Numbered from the stretch's first letter, positions 25,415-35,423 are shown. The stretch: 64,000 bases of DNA from Candidatus Soleaferrea massiliensis AP7 (GCF_000820765.1 NZ_CCYH01000043.1:62001-126000), one strand, 5' to 3'. Notes: generated from the sequence alone by a model not told the origin. Numbers and translations: made by a program.

Positions 25415-26089
25415 TCACCCACTCAATATACTTCGTAAGCCTTGTAGGATTTTTTTCTCCCGCCGCGATACCTGTACCTGTGTCATCCCAAGTACCTCCG
25501 CGGTTTGGGTTTGGGTCTTGTTGCCGAAATACCGCAGCGTAATCAGCTTGCGGTCTTCCGCGTTCAGATGAGCAATGACCTCCTTTAACGATATGACCTC
25601 GGATAAATATTCCTCCGGCGACGACACCGGAATGTCGAACTGCCCCCCGCCCTCGTCGTCGCTTTCGGTCAGCGATACCGGCGGCATGCAGGCGCCGAGC
25701 GCCTCAACCACCATGTCTACCTCCACGTCGAGCAGCTCGGCCAGCTCGTTGATGGTCGGTTCCCGGCCGTTCTGGTTCGAAAAGCGTTCTCGCTCCCGCG
25801 TCGCTTTCAAAGAAAGCTCCTTTAACGTGCGGCTGACCTTGACGCTTCCGCCGTCCCGGAACAGCCTGCGCATCTCGCCGAGGATGACCGGCACGGCATA
25901 GGTGGAGAATTTGACGCCGCGTTCCCGGTCAAACGCGTCGTAGGCCTTGATCAGCCCCATGCATCCGGCCTGGAACAGATCGTCGTATTCGATGCCGCGC
26001 CCCTTGAAACGATGCGCGCAGGAATGTACCAGGCCGATATTTTGGCCGATGATCTCATCACGGCTCTTTCCTTCAAATGTATAGATCAT
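25415..26089 (-). CDS. sigF: Forespore-specific RNA polymerase sigma factor SigF
   Basis: 224 residues of the sigma-70 SigB/SigF/SigG group. Region 2 includes GLIKAYDAFDRERGVKFSTYAVP, region 3 follows, and region 4 ends with the helix-turn-helix TAEVLGMTQVQVSRREKKIL. Directs early forespore transcription once released from SpoIIAB. It is the last gene of the spoIIA operon. The ATG at 26089 has no clear Shine-Dalgarno, but its ATGA overlaps the stop of a 27-codon open frame, suggesting translational coupling. The N-terminus is short for the family. Confidence 0.93.
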   Translation of the reverse strand: MIYTFEGKSRDEIIGQNIGLVHSCAHRFKGRGIEYDDLFQAGCMGLIKAYDAFDRERGVKFSTYAVPVILGEMRRLFRDGGSVKVSRTLKELSLKATRERERFSNQNGREPTINELAELLDVEVDMVVEALGACMPPVSLTESDDEGGGQFDIPVSSPEEYLSEVISLKEVIAHLNAEDRKLITLRYFGNKTQTQTAEVLGMTQVQVSRREKKILQGLRSILSG

Positions 26090-26169
26090 GTCAGCAGCGG
26101 CGGGACGCCGTCTAAGATACCCTTAAGCGCCGTCACAGCCCCGCGCCCCCCTTCCGGAAAGATTTCCAT
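26086..26169 (-). CDS. Possible 27-residue leader ORF coupled to sigF
   Basis: An ATG at 26169 opens a 27-codon frame (begins MEIFPEGGRGAV, ends DGVPPLLT) whose TGA overlaps the sigF ATG as ATGA. It fills the 85-bp gap after spoIIAB, where sigF lacks a ribosome binding site of its own. The start has only a weak, distant purine run, so this may be chance. Confidence 0.35.
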   Translation of the reverse strand: MEIFPEGGRGAVTALKGILDGVPPLLT

Positions 26170-26174
26170 CCATG

Positions 26175-26615
26175 CTAGGACTCTTCCTTCGAGGTCAGCG
26201 TCTTTTCCATCGTGACGCTGGTGCCCTTGAACGGGCGGGAGCGCACCCGGACCTTGTCCATAAAGCTCTGCATCACGGCAAAGCCCAGCCCGGCGCGTTC
26301 TCCGGTCGTACAGGTGGTGTACATCGGTTCCATGGCCTGCTTGATGTTGCCGATGCCGCATCCGGTATCCCGGATTTTAATCGTGATTTTGCGGTCGTCG
26401 AGAATCCTTGCATGTATGTAAATCGTGCCGATCGTATCCTTATAAGCATGTACAATGCTGTTGGTCACGGCTTCGGAAACGGCGGTTTTGATGTCCGCCA
26501 GCTCATCGATGGTGGGGTCCAGCGCCGCGATAAACGCCGAGACGGCGACGCGCGCAAAGCTTTCATTGCTGGATTTGCTGGGAAAGCTCAGTTTCATCTC
26601 ATTTAACACATTCAT
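26175..26615 (-). CDS. spoIIAB: Anti-sigma F factor SpoIIAB (serine kinase)
   Basis: 146 residues of the GHKL kinase family: N-box EAVTNSIVHAYKD, G1 box RDTGCGIGN, and GERAGLGFAVMQSF. Binds and holds SigF in the predivisional cell, and phosphorylates SpoIIAA. ATG 26615 follows GGAGGAAAAAGAG and overlaps the end of spoIIAA by 17 bases, the usual operon order. Confidence 0.95.
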   Translation of the reverse strand: MNVLNEMKLSFPSKSSNESFARVAVSAFIAALDPTIDELADIKTAVSEAVTNSIVHAYKDTIGTIYIHARILDDRKITIKIRDTGCGIGNIKQAMEPMYTTCTTGERAGLGFAVMQSFMDKVRVRSRPFKGTSVTMEKTLTSKEES

Positions 26616-26931
26616 CTCTTTTTCCTCCATTGATCTGGGCCAGCCGGTCAAGTCCCGCCAGGCGCATGACGCGTTTGATATGGGAGGACACATTGTAGAT
26701 GCGCACCTCTCCGTCCAGCTCCTGCATCAGCCGGTATCGTCCCATGACCAGCCCGATGCCGGAGCTGTCCATGAAGCTGACATCCCGGAAATCCAGGTTT
26801 AAAAGCCTTGGGCGGTTGCGTTCCAGACAATTGTCAATCTCTTCCCGCATATCCCTGGCGGTGTGATGATCGATGTCCCCGATCAGATATGCGGTCACTT
26901 CTTTGTCGTCAATCTTTAATCTGACAGACAT
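26599..26931 (-). CDS. spoIIAA: Anti-anti-sigma factor SpoIIAA
   Basis: 110 residues with the STAS fold. The phosphorylation segment FMDSSGIGLVMGR has S57 as the likely target by comparison with Bacillus subtilis Ser58. In its unphosphorylated form it displaces SigF from SpoIIAB. AAGGAAGGTG precedes the ATG. First gene of spoIIA; a sigma-H promoter would be expected upstream but I could not identify one convincingly. Confidence 0.95.
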   Translation of the reverse strand: MSVRLKIDDKEVTAYLIGDIDHHTARDMREEIDNCLERNRPRLLNLDFRDVSFMDSSGIGLVMGRYRLMQELDGEVRIYNVSSHIKRVMRLAGLDRLAQINGGKRDECVK

Positions 26932-27051
26932 TGTTACACCTTCCTTTTAACTGGGAGCCTGTCCCATCCGTCGCTTTAGAAAAACGCGGTCAAATGCGAA
27001 AAATCTGCCCTTAACCTGCCGCAAAGCGGTGCGTTTTGAAAGAAAAAGGGC

Positions 27052-27089
27052 AAAAAAATATTCTTAAACTTCGTACAGTTTAAGAATAT
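27052..27089 (-). terminator. Terminator of folC
   Basis: Perfect 13-bp stem ATATTCTTAAACT/AGTTTAAGAATAT, followed on the minus strand by seven T. Confidence 0.85.
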
Positions 27090-27141
27090 CTCATATGGCC
27101 TGCGAATGAGCGCGAAACGCGCGCGCGGTTTCACAGAATTT

Positions 27142-28437
27142 TTATCGGTTTGCGGCGAATGCCGTCTGAACGGTCTTACGCATATCGCCCGCCATGTACA
27201 GCGATCCGCAGATGACGGTGGCGGACACATCCCCGGCCTGTTCGGCGGCCGCGTCCACCGCGTCCCGATAATTCGCAAAGGAACGGACGCTTTTGCAGAA
27301 TTCCCCGGCCGCTTCGGCCATTTCAGCTGCGGGCAGCGCGCGCGGATTGTCCGGCGTGACGGTCAGGATGCGTTTGGCGTACGGTGCGATTTTGGACAGC
27401 ACGCCGCGGACATCCTTGTCGCGCAGCATCCCGATGATCAGTGTGACGCCGCGGTCCTTGAACGCTTCGAGCATATCGGCCAGCGCGGCGGCCCCGGCGA
27501 GATTGTGCGCGGCGTCCAGCACGAACAGCGGGTCGCGGTGCAAAATCTCCATGCGCGCCGGGAAGAAGGTGGTGGAGATACCCTGCCGGATATCCTCGTC
27601 AGACACCGTAAAGCCGAGCCGGCGGAGCTGTTTGATGATTTCGATGACCGTGACGGCGTTGGCGATCTGATGCCGGCCGGCCAGCGAGATGCGCAGCTGC
27701 AGCGAATCGTACCGGATTTCGGTTCCGAACGGGCGGTCGCTGAGGATTTCGACGCCGCCTAAATTGCCCATGCTAAGCTGATTTCCGTTTTTGCTGCAGC
27801 TTTCCATGATCACAGCCAGCGCGGCGGGGGACTGCATCGGATAGGATACGACGGCCGCTCCCGGCTTGATGATGCCGCATTTCTCGAACGCAATCTTCTC
27901 GATATCGCTGCCGAGGATGTCTGTGTGGTCGAGGCTGATGGCGGTGATGACGCTCAGCAGCGGCGGATCGATGACGTTGGTCGCGTCGAACCGGCCGCCC
28001 AAGCCCACCTCCAGACAGACGATGTCGCAGCTCTGCTCACAGAACCACAGCATCCCGATGGCGGTGACCGCTTCGAACTCCGTGACGATTTCATCCTGTT
28101 CCAGCAGCAGCTCGCAGGCGTTTTTGACCCGGCCGGTCAATTGGACGAGCGTCTCTTCGGGGATCATCTCCCCGTTGATCTGCATGCGCTCGCGGAATTG
28201 CAGCACATAGGGGGAGATGTACATGCCGGTCTTGTATCCGGCGGTTTTCAGGATGTTCGCGGTCATGGCGACGGTCGAGCCTTTGCCGTTGGTCCCGGCG
28301 ACATGCACGAATTTGAGCCGCTTCTGCGGATTGCCGAGCAGGTCCAGCAGCTTGGCAATCCTTGTGAGGCCCAGCACCGAGCCGAACCGCAGCAGCGAAT
28401 GGATGTAGTCGAGCGCTTCGGAATAGGATTCTATCAT
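27142..28437 (-). CDS. folC: Folylpolyglutamate synthase / dihydrofolate synthase
   Basis: 431 residues of the Mur-ligase-like FolC family. The ATP loop GTNGKGST lies near residues 48-55, then SPYVLQFRERMQING, the EVGLGGRFDATNV metal/folate segment, HTDILG, and the C-terminal domain with DAAHN. Adds glutamate to dihydropteroate and to reduced folates. AGAGGGA precedes the ATG. It stands alone between the spoIIA operon and a pair of repeat elements. Confidence 0.95.
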   Translation of the reverse strand: MIESYSEALDYIHSLLRFGSVLGLTRIAKLLDLLGNPQKRLKFVHVAGTNGKGSTVAMTANILKTAGYKTGMYISPYVLQFRERMQINGEMIPEETLVQLTGRVKNACELLLEQDEIVTEFEAVTAIGMLWFCEQSCDIVCLEVGLGGRFDATNVIDPPLLSVITAISLDHTDILGSDIEKIAFEKCGIIKPGAAVVSYPMQSPAALAVIMESCSKNGNQLSMGNLGGVEILSDRPFGTEIRYDSLQLRISLAGRHQIANAVTVIEIIKQLRRLGFTVSDEDIRQGISTTFFPARMEILHRDPLFVLDAAHNLAGAAALADMLEAFKDRGVTLIIGMLRDKDVRGVLSKIAPYAKRILTVTPDNPRALPAAEMAEAAGEFCKSVRSFANYRDAVDAAAEQAGDVSATVICGSLYMAGDMRKTVQTAFAANR

Positions 28438-28599
28438 GGTTGCATCCCTCTTTGTATGAAGATGGTTCCGCCGTTTGGCGGGTGTGATGGCGGGCGCCTT
28501 GCTGTTTGCGGCTGTGCTGCCGGGAACAGCAAGGCTTTGCGGCGGTTATCTGTATGGATGTGGTGTTTGCCGGATATGCCTTGGCAGGGTGGCGGCAAT

Positions 28600-28737
28600 C
28601 CTGCACGGAGGTGCAATGGGTTTCCTTTGTTTTGCCAAGTAAGCCCTGGCAAGTGGCAGTTACTCTTTTGCGTGGCCAAAAGAGTAACCAGAAAAGGCCA
28701 TTCAAGGGGTCTGCTGCCCCCTTAAAAATCCCCCAAT
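28600..28737 (+). repeat. Hairpin-array repeat, truncated copy F (forward)
   Basis: Retains CCAAG..CTGG, the stem GTTACTCTTTTG/CAAAAGAGTAAC with loop CGTGGC, and a shortened AAGGGG/CCCCTT hairpin. The distal third is missing. It is the only copy that does not follow the 3' end of a gene in its own orientation. Confidence 0.8.
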
Positions 28738-29024
28738 CACGCAGCTTTTCCGGAATTGGGCAGTTCCTGCTTCCAGATGACGGCAGAGTACCCGCAATGG
28801 CTCGGATCAGAGGCCCCATGTCGCGCGGCGCTCCCCCGTTTCTCCGTTTTGTCGCTGTCAGCTTTATCTTCCAACGAAGCGAAACTCTCGTCTAGCCTCA
28901 TTGTCCCCACCACGTCATAGCGGGCATTGTTCTTTTCAGGATAAATCTGCATGGAATCTGAATCATGCTCATTCAAACGAACTTGCTTCCCAATATGGAA
29001 ATCAAGTTATCTCCCAGCTTTTTG
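28738..29024. other. Spacer between repeat copies F and G
   Basis: Contains a 79-codon minus-strand frame (28737-28976) without ribosome binding site or domain; not called. Nothing else recognised. Confidence 0.45.
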
Positions 29025-29398
29025 TTTCGGGGTACTATGAATACAGCCTTTAACCACAGAAGCTTCCGCTGCTAGCCCTGCCCAACCACTCAGTCCAAAA
29101 CCTGACGCCGCCCGCAGGCGGCCGAAGCAGAAGAAGGGATATCTGAGGGGGATTTTCAAGGGGGACCATCTGGCCCTAAGTGCCTCTGTGCATGGCCCCC
29201 CTTGAACGGCCTTTCTTGGTTACTTCTTTGGCCGCGCAAAGAAGTAACCACCACACTGCCAAGGTGTCTTGGCAAACTAAGCACAGCCGCTGTGCCGCAG
29301 CGGAACAACTGTCACACAGCCAAACGTTACTTGGCGAACACAGTAGAACTGTTTGCCACAGCGGCACAACTGCCGCCATGCCAAGTATCACTTGGAAG
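29025..29398 (-). repeat. Hairpin-array repeat, copy G (reverse), with three 5' modules
   Basis: The longest module array in the window: palindromes CCAAGACACCTTGG, CCAAGTAACGTTTGG and CCAAGTGATACTTGG sit about 65 bp apart. The inner and middle ones follow a CCGCTG-type arm, and all are followed by a GTGG/GCGG-CAGTT-type link. Core stems are intact. Its 5' end abuts the valS terminator. Confidence 0.9.
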
Positions 29399-29412
29399 AT
29401 AAGGATAGGATA

Positions 29413-29436
29413 AACCCGCCGGGTTTCCGGCGGGTT
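29413..29436 (-). terminator. Terminator of valS
   Basis: AACCCGCCGG/CCGGCGGGTT perfect 10-bp stem with a 4-base loop; only a short T tract follows. Confidence 0.75.
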
Positions 29437-29467
29437 ATGAGCTTTATAAAAGGTTGAGATTCTCTCA

Positions 29468-32086
29468 TTAAAGCGCTGCGATGCTGTCGAGAATCTTGGC
29501 GAGCTTCTCCTCTGCCTTCTGCAGCTTCTGGCGCTCCTGTTCAACGACCTGAGCGGGGGCTTTGGCGACAAAGCCAGCATTGTTCAGCTTGCCGGAGAGG
29601 ATGGAGATATCCTTTTCACAGTTCTTTTTCTCTTTATTCAGCCTTGCAAGCTCCTTCTCTTTGTCGATGAGTTCATCCATCGGGATGAAGGTGCGCGCGG
29701 AGTCGGTGATGACCTGAACCGCGCCCGGCATCTCGAATTTGTTCAAAACCTCGACGCCCGAAGCCGATGCGAGACGTTCGAAGAACACCGACGCGCTGCG
29801 GAAGATATCGGCATACGGCGTTTCGATGAACAGCGACGCCTTCTTGCTGGGCGGGACGTTCATTTCGGCGCGGGTGTTGCGGATGGCCTTGATCATATCC
29901 ATGATCTTCTGGAAGTCCTGTTCTTCCTCTTTGAAGTTCAGTTCTTCCCGGTATTCCGGCCATTTTGAAATGCAAATGCTTTCTCCGTCATGCGGCAGCG
30001 CCTGCCAGATTTCCTCGGTGATGAACGGCATGAACGGATGCAGCAGCTTTAAGGTGTTGCTCATGACATACGTGAGAATCTGCCGCGCGTTGTCGGCCGT
30101 CTCGCCGCCGGCAATCAGCCGCGGCTTGCTCAGCTCGATATACCAGTCGCACAGGATGTCCCAGATGAAATCATACAGCTTCTGCACGGCGATGCCCAGC
30201 TCGAAATGCTCGATGTTTTCGGTGACCTCTTTGACCAGCGTGTTGTACTTGCTGAGCACCCACTTGTCCTCAACGGCCAGCGTTTCGGGAAGCGTGAGCT
30301 TGTCAAAGTCCTCGTCCAGGTTCATCAGAATAAAGCGGCTGGCGTTCCAGATTTTGTTGGCGAAGTTGCGGCTTGCGCGGACCTTGTCTTCGGAGAAGCG
30401 CAGGTCGTTGCCCGGGCTGTTGCCGTTTGCCAGCATGAAGCGCAGCGCGTCCGCGCCGTATTCGTCGATGACCTCCAGCGGGTCGATGCCGTTGCCGAGC
30501 GATTTGCTCATCTTGCGGCCCTGCGCGTCGCGCACCAGACCATGGATCAGCACCGTATCGAACGGGACCTCGCCCATCTGCTCGATGCCCGAGAAGATCA
30601 TGCGGGAAACCCAGAAGAAGATGATGTCGTAGCCGGTGACCAGCGTGTTGGTCGGGTAGAAATATTTGAGCTCTTCGGTGTCATGCGGCCAGCCGAGCGT
30701 AGAGAACGGCCAGAGCGCCGAGGAGAACCAGGTGTCCAGCGTGTCCGGATCCTGCTGGAGATTCTTGCTGCCGCATTTCGGGCAGGTGCGGACATCCTCC
30801 TTCGAGACGATCATCTCGCCGCAGTCCTGACAGTACCAGGCCGGAATGCGGTGGCCCCACCAGAGCTGGCGGGAGATGCACCAGTCCTTGATGTTCTCCA
30901 TCCAGTGATAGTAGATTTTATCGAACCGTTCCGGGATGAATTTGGTTTCACCCTTGCGGACGGCTTCAATCGCGGGCTTGGCCATCGGCTGCATTTTGAC
31001 GAACCACTGCTTCGAAACGCGCGGCTCGACCGTGGCCTTGCAGCGGTAGCATTCGCCGACGTTGTGCTTGTGGTCTTCGATTTTCACAAGAAAGCCCTGC
31101 TCATCGAGGTCCCGGACGATGGCTTTTCTGGCTTCATACCGGGACATGCCCGCATATTTGCCGCCCTTTTCGTTGATGGTCGCGTCGTCGTTCATGACGT
31201 TGATGACCGGGAGATTGTGGCGCAGGCCGACCTCGAAATCGTTCGGGTCGTGCGCCGGCGTGATCTTGACGACGCCGGTTCCGAACTCCATATCGACGTA
31301 TTCGTCCGCCACAACCGGGATTTCGGTGCCGACGAGCGGCAGCGTGACGGTCTTGCCGATGTATTTCTGATAGCGTTCATCGTTCGGGTTGACCGCGACG
31401 GCGGTGTCGCCGAGCATCGTTTCCGGGCGGGTGGTCGCCAGCTCCAGATAGCCGCTTCCATCGGTCAGCGGGTACCTCAGGTGCCAGAAATGGCCGTCCT
31501 TCTCATCGTATTCGACCTCGGCGTCCGAAATCGAGGTCAGGCAGGTCGGACACCAGTTGATGATGCGTTCGCCCTTGTAGATGAGCCCCTTTTCATACAG
31601 GCGGACAAACACCTCTTTAACGGCTTCGGAGCAGCCTTCATCCAGCGTGAAGCGCTCGCGCTCCCAGTCGCAGGAGGAACCGAGCTTTTTGAGCTGCTCG
31701 ATGATCCTGCCGCCGTACTGGCGTTTCCACTCCCAGGCGCGTTCGAGGAATTTCTCGCGGCCGAGGTCCTCCTTGGTGAGGCCCTCCTCCTTCATCGCCT
31801 GTACGATCTTCGCCTCGGTTGCGATGGACGCGTGGTCGGTGCCCGGCATCCAAAGCGTGCAGCAGCCCTGCATGCGCTTGAAGCGGATCAGGATATCCTG
31901 CAGCGTGTTGTCCAGCGCATGTCCCATATGCAGCTGTCCGGTGATGTTTGGCGGCGGGATGACAATGGTGTACGGGTCCTTGGTTTCATCCGGTTCGGCG
32001 TGGAAATAGCCGCCCTCCAGCCAGGATGCGTATATGCGATCTTCGACCTGCTTGGGGTCGTAAAGCTTGTCCAGTTCCTTTTTCAT
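29468..32086 (-). CDS. valS: Valyl-tRNA synthetase
   Basis: 872 residues of class [15 protein letters not shown] carries the HIGH-type motif, and KMSKSLGNG the second. The editing domain contains [17 protein letters not shown] zinc-finger-like insert CQDCGE...CPKCG precedes [15 protein letters not shown], and a C-terminal coiled coil (about 800-872) matches the family. Charges tRNA-Val and edits misacylated threonine. The promoter lies only about 50 bases upstream of the start, so no T-box leader is present, unlike many Firmicute synthetase genes. Confidence 0.96.
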   Translation of the reverse strand: MKKELDKLYDPKQVEDRIYASWLEGGYFHAEPDETKDPYTIVIPPPNITGQLHMGHALDNTLQDILIRFKRMQGCCTLWMPGTDHASIATEAKIVQAMKEEGLTKEDLGREKFLERAWEWKRQYGGRIIEQLKKLGSSCDWERERFTLDEGCSEAVKEVFVRLYEKGLIYKGERIINWCPTCLTSISDAEVEYDEKDGHFWHLRYPLTDGSGYLELATTRPETMLGDTAVAVNPNDERYQKYIGKTVTLPLVGTEIPVVADEYVDMEFGTGVVKITPAHDPNDFEVGLRHNLPVINVMNDDATINEKGGKYAGMSRYEARKAIVRDLDEQGFLVKIEDHKHNVGECYRCKATVEPRVSKQWFVKMQPMAKPAIEAVRKGETKFIPERFDKIYYHWMENIKDWCISRQLWWGHRIPAWYCQDCGEMIVSKEDVRTCPKCGSKNLQQDPDTLDTWFSSALWPFSTLGWPHDTEELKYFYPTNTLVTGYDIIFFWVSRMIFSGIEQMGEVPFDTVLIHGLVRDAQGRKMSKSLGNGIDPLEVIDEYGADALRFMLANGNSPGNDLRFSEDKVRASRNFANKIWNASRFILMNLDEDFDKLTLPETLAVEDKWVLSKYNTLVKEVTENIEHFELGIAVQKLYDFIWDILCDWYIELSKPRLIAGGETADNARQILTYVMSNTLKLLHPFMPFITEEIWQALPHDGESICISKWPEYREELNFKEEEQDFQKIMDMIKAIRNTRAEMNVPPSKKASLFIETPYADIFRSASVFFERLASASGVEVLNKFEMPGAVQVITDSARTFIPMDELIDKEKELARLNKEKKNCEKDISILSGKLNNAGFVAKAPAQVVEQERQKLQKAEEKLAKILDSIAAL

Positions 32087-32133
32087 AGGCCAATTTCCTT
32101 CCCATTATAATAGTAAAAAGCATACATATTCTT

Positions 32134-32162
32134 ATTATGCGTGAGCGGGCGCGGATTGTCAA
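32134..32162 (-). promoter_or_regulatory. Promoter of valS
   Basis: Minus strand -35 TTGACA (32157-32162), 17-bp spacer, -10 CATAAT (32134-32139). Confidence 0.8.
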
Positions 32163-32446
32163 GTTTTTTTCGCAACTTTCCGCCCTGTATGCTTGCAGGC
32201 GATGGCCGCGGCGGATAAAATCAACTGGGTGAAGGAATTACAGGCGGAGCGGCATAGCAGCCCTGCCGATGGATTCATAGAATGAAAAAGAATTGTTTTC
32301 TTTTTGTTTATTTCGGTATTTTCTGCGTCTTTGCGGCATGATTCCATAATAAGTTATGAATTTCTTGATATTAGGCGTGAAATGGGGTGAAAAGTGTGAA
32401 TCTTATACAAAAAAGCAAAAAGATATAAGAAGTTATATCCAAACAC
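32163..32446. other. Divergent intergenic region valS/spoVS
   Basis: No gene is supported between the two promoters. Open frames here lack start signals. Confidence 0.5.
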
Positions 32447-32475
32447 TTGAAATTGTCAGTGATTTGGTGTATTAT
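32447..32475 (+). promoter_or_regulatory. Promoter upstream of spoVS
   Basis: -35 TTGAAA (32447-32452), 17-bp spacer, -10 TATTAT (32470-32475). A leader of about 135 nt follows. Confidence 0.6.
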
Positions 32476-32617
32476 TAACTTAAATTTAAAAAAGTATTAC
32501 AAATCCACCGGGAACCACTGAACAGGAGTGCAGGAAAGCGAACTGCTCAAAGAGCTTTGACAAGGAATGTGACTCTGCAAATTTGAAAAAGACATCAATC
32601 ATGAGGAGGCTTCAGAA

Positions 32618-32878
32618 ATGGAAATTTTAAAAGTATCAGCAAGATCTCTCCCCAATTCTGTTGCAGGTGCAATAGCAGGCGTAATCAGGGAAAAAGGCGC
32701 TGTGGAAGTACAAGCGGTCGGAGCGGGCGCATCAAATCAGGCGGTCAAAGCGGTGGCGATTGCCAGGGGGTATCTGGCGCCCGCGGGCATCGATCTGATC
32801 TGTGTCCCGGCTTTTGCGAACGTCGTCATCGACGGCGATGAGAGGACGGCCATCAAGCTGATTGTGGAACCCAGATAA
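32618..32878 (+). CDS. spoVS: Stage V sporulation protein S
   Basis: 86 residues, full length and strongly conserved: MEILKVSARSLPNSVAGAIA, then a Gly/Ala-rich Alba-like core (AVGAGASNQAVKAVAIARG) and GIDLICVPAF. An Alba-fold nucleic-acid-binding protein needed for late sporulation in Bacillus. AGGAGG lies ahead of the ATG. Monocistronic. Confidence 0.95.
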   Translation: MEILKVSARSLPNSVAGAIAGVIREKGAVEVQAVGAGASNQAVKAVAIARGYLAPAGIDLICVPAFANVVIDGDERTAIKLIVEPR

Positions 32879-33260
32879 AGGCCGCGTCACTCGGGCGGAT
32901 TTGCAATAGCGGCATTCATATGCCAAAGAGTTTATAAGCGGCTGCGTTTTTTTAAAATGCTGTCGCTTTTTTTGGCATAGAATCCGTTTTACGGCCGTAA
33001 ACTGTACAGAATTGCCGGTGAAATGGACGAGACCGTTCCCGAGCGGTCAAAGAGGTATGAATTTTTTGTAAAACCTCTGGTGTTTTCTCATTTTGATTGT
33101 ATAATATACTTATATGAAAAGCGATATTGGACCGAAAACGGCAGACGGACGCGGGGAAAGGCAGCGCGGGACATTCCCGGACGCTGCGTATCGTTTTGCG
33201 GTGATCCGGGTACCCCGGACAGCGCGGTGCGGCCGGGTCCATCAACAGGAGGGTAAGCGA
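32879..33260. other. Intergenic stretch upstream of the Gls24 gene
   Basis: Holds a TATAAT at 33100-33105 that may serve the downstream operon, without a convincing -35. Otherwise nothing recognised. Confidence 0.4.
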
Positions 33261-33602
33261 ATGATTGTGATAGAGAATTATCTGGGCGTCATTGAAGTGT
33301 CGGAAGCCTTTGTGACCAATCTGATCAGGATGTCGGTCAGCGAATGCTTCGGCGTCAACCGGGTCGGAGAACCCGACCAGCCTGAAAACCAGAAACCGTC
33401 CAAAAAGAAACAGATGAGCCTTGTCACAGCGCAGTATACAAAGGCGGGGCTCGTTGTGGATCTGCATATCGAGGTGCCCTACGGCGTCAACATCGTCGAG
33501 GTGGTCAAGAGCGTCAAAGAGAAGATCCGCTACAATGTCAAAGAAACGCTGGACATTCCGGTCAGCGCCGTACACGTGTATATCGACGGCATGAGGGTCT
33601 GA
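33261..33602 (+). CDS. Asp23/Gls24 family envelope stress protein (YloU-like)
   Basis: 113 residues with the Asp23/Gls24 fold. The conserved stretch VVDLHIEVPYGVNIVEVVKS and the N-terminal YLGVIEVSEAFV are clear; an unusual Lys-rich insert (QKPSKKKQ) sits mid-protein. The family is membrane- or envelope-associated in Firmicutes with unclear mechanism. Its place just upstream of a YloV/FakA-like gene repeats the conserved yloU-yloV order. AGGAGGG precedes the ATG at 33261. Confidence 0.88.
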   Translation: MIVIENYLGVIEVSEAFVTNLIRMSVSECFGVNRVGEPDQPENQKPSKKKQMSLVTAQYTKAGLVVDLHIEVPYGVNIVEVVKSVKEKIRYNVKETLDIPVSAVHVYIDGMRV

Positions 33603-33644
33603 TGCGGACCCCAGCCATCTTACATCTTTTTGGGGGTAAATGAA

Positions 33645-35291
33645 GTGATAAACGGGACACTGTTTAGGGATAGTATTTTATCAGCGGGACACAATCTGAT
33701 GAACAGGAAACAGCGGATTGACGAGCTGAATGTCTTTCCGGTGCCGGACGGCGATACCGGCACCAATATGTCGATGACGATGTCGGCCGGCCTGCGCGAA
33801 CTGGAGATGATGGCGTCCGAAGGCGTCGAGACGATGTCCAAGGCGCTCGCATCCGCACTGCTGCGCGGCGCGCGCGGAAACTCCGGCGTCATCCTGTCGC
33901 TGCTCTTCCGCGGAATTGCGAAGGGCCTGCAGGACAAGGAGACCGCCAGCAACCAGGAGCTTGCCGAAGCGCTGGAAATGGGCGTCGAGGCAGCCTACAA
34001 GGCGGTTATGAAGCCGACCGAGGGCACGATTCTGACCGTGGCGCGCCTTTCGGCACAGAAAGCGAAGGAGATCGCCGGCGAGATCGAGGACCTGCCCGTT
34101 TTCTGGGAAGCGGTCTGCGGCGCCTGCAAGGAGGCGCTGGAGAACACGCCGAACCAGCTTGAAGCGCTCAGGAAGGCCGGCGTGGTCGACGCGGGCGGCA
34201 TGGGGCTGTATGTGATCTTCACCGGCATGCTGCATTTCTTCCAGACCGGGGAAATCCTGCCGCTGAAGGAGGAGGAACGGGTCGTCACGCTCGACAACTT
34301 CAAAGACGCGGCGGCTGAATACGACGGGGAGATCACCTTCACCTACTGCACGGAGTTCATCGTCATGAAGGACGATCCGGCACCGCGGGCTGAGGATGCG
34401 AAGGCGTATCTGAGCACCATCGGCGACAGTCTGGTCGTGGTTGAGGACGACGACATCCTGAAGGTGCACGTACACACCGACAATCCGGGCAACGCACTGC
34501 AGAAGGGGCTTTCATACGGAAGCCTGACCAATATGAAGATTGAAAACATGCGCGAGCAGCATGCCAATAAAAAGAAGGCGGCAAAGAAGCGCGAAGGCGA
34601 GCAGTTCAGCTACAGGCCGGTCGATCCGTCGATCGAATATGGGTTTGTGGCGGTCAGCGCGGGCGCGGGGCTGCAGGCACTGTTCAAGGAGCTGGGCGTG
34701 GAGCACGTCGTCAGCGGCGGACAGACCATGAACCCGAGCACCGACGACATCCTGCGCGCGATCGAGGCGACGCCGGCGAAAAACGTCTTTGTGCTGCCGA
34801 ACAATAAGAACATCATCATGGCCGCGGAGCAGGCGGCCGACATGACCGACCGCGGCGTCACGGTGCTGCAGACCAGGACGATCCCGCAGGGCATCTCGGC
34901 GCTGCTGGCGTTCGATCCGGAAGGCGCGCTGGAGGAGAACCGGCTGAACATGACCCGCGCGCTGGACGCGGTCAGCACCGGACAAATCACCTTTGCGGCG
35001 CGCGATTCGCAGTTTGACGGCCACAAGATCAGGGAAGGCGAAATTCTGGCGCTGGAAAACGGCAAGATCTCCTTCACCGAAAAGGATCTGGTCAAAGCGG
35101 CCTACAAGCTGACCAAGTCGATGCTCAAAAAGGAAAGCAGCTTTGTCACGGTATACTACGGCGAGGACATCACCAACGAACAGAAGGAGCAGGTCGAGAA
35201 GCTTTTGACCGACAAGCTCGGCGATGATTTGGACCTCAACTTTGTCGAGGGCGGACAGCCGGTTTACTACCTGATCATTTCGGTCGAATAG
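33645..35291 (+). CDS. DAK2 domain fusion protein YloV (FakA-like fatty acid kinase)
   Basis: 548 residues. The N-terminal DAK2 nucleotide-binding domain has NVFPVPDGDTGTNM, RGARGNSGVILS and DAGGMGLYV. A middle domain with HVHTDNPGNAL and a C-terminal DegV-related half follow. In Staphylococcus, FakA phosphorylates fatty acids bound to FakB proteins, feeding exogenous fatty acids into phospholipids. GTG 33645 lies eight bases after GGGGG and aligns with the family N-terminus; the upstream TTG 33630 is less likely. Confidence 0.9.
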   Translation: MINGTLFRDSILSAGHNLMNRKQRIDELNVFPVPDGDTGTNMSMTMSAGLRELEMMASEGVETMSKALASALLRGARGNSGVILSLLFRGIAKGLQDKETASNQELAEALEMGVEAAYKAVMKPTEGTILTVARLSAQKAKEIAGEIEDLPVFWEAVCGACKEALENTPNQLEALRKAGVVDAGGMGLYVIFTGMLHFFQTGEILPLKEEERVVTLDNFKDAAAEYDGEITFTYCTEFIVMKDDPAPRAEDAKAYLSTIGDSLVVVEDDDILKVHVHTDNPGNALQKGLSYGSLTNMKIENMREQHANKKKAAKKREGEQFSYRPVDPSIEYGFVAVSAGAGLQALFKELGVEHVVSGGQTMNPSTDDILRAIEATPAKNVFVLPNNKNIIMAAEQAADMTDRGVTVLQTRTIPQGISALLAFDPEGALEENRLNMTRALDAVSTGQITFAARDSQFDGHKIREGEILALENGKISFTEKDLVKAAYKLTKSMLKKESSFVTVYYGEDITNEQKEQVEKLLTDKLGDDLDLNFVEGGQPVYYLIISVE

Positions 35292-35423
35292 GACTGGCCG
35301 ATGGGCTCTCACAGCGGCCCGACCGCTGCGGGGAACTGCGTTTGCGGGTGAAATCGGCGGACATCGGGACGGCGCGGACACACCGCGTTTTACCACTGAT
35401 GCCGAATCGTCGAGTATTTAAAA

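Noticed and set aside
28737..28976. 79-codon minus-strand frame between repeats F and G
   Set aside because: No ribosome binding site, no domain, and its end runs into repeat sequence.
30206..32110. Plus-strand open frame of 634 codons
   Set aside because: Complete antisense shadow of valS; long shadows are expected at this GC content.
32087..32400. T-box leader for valS
   Set aside because: A consensus promoter is only about 50 bases upstream of the start, leaving no room for a T-box.
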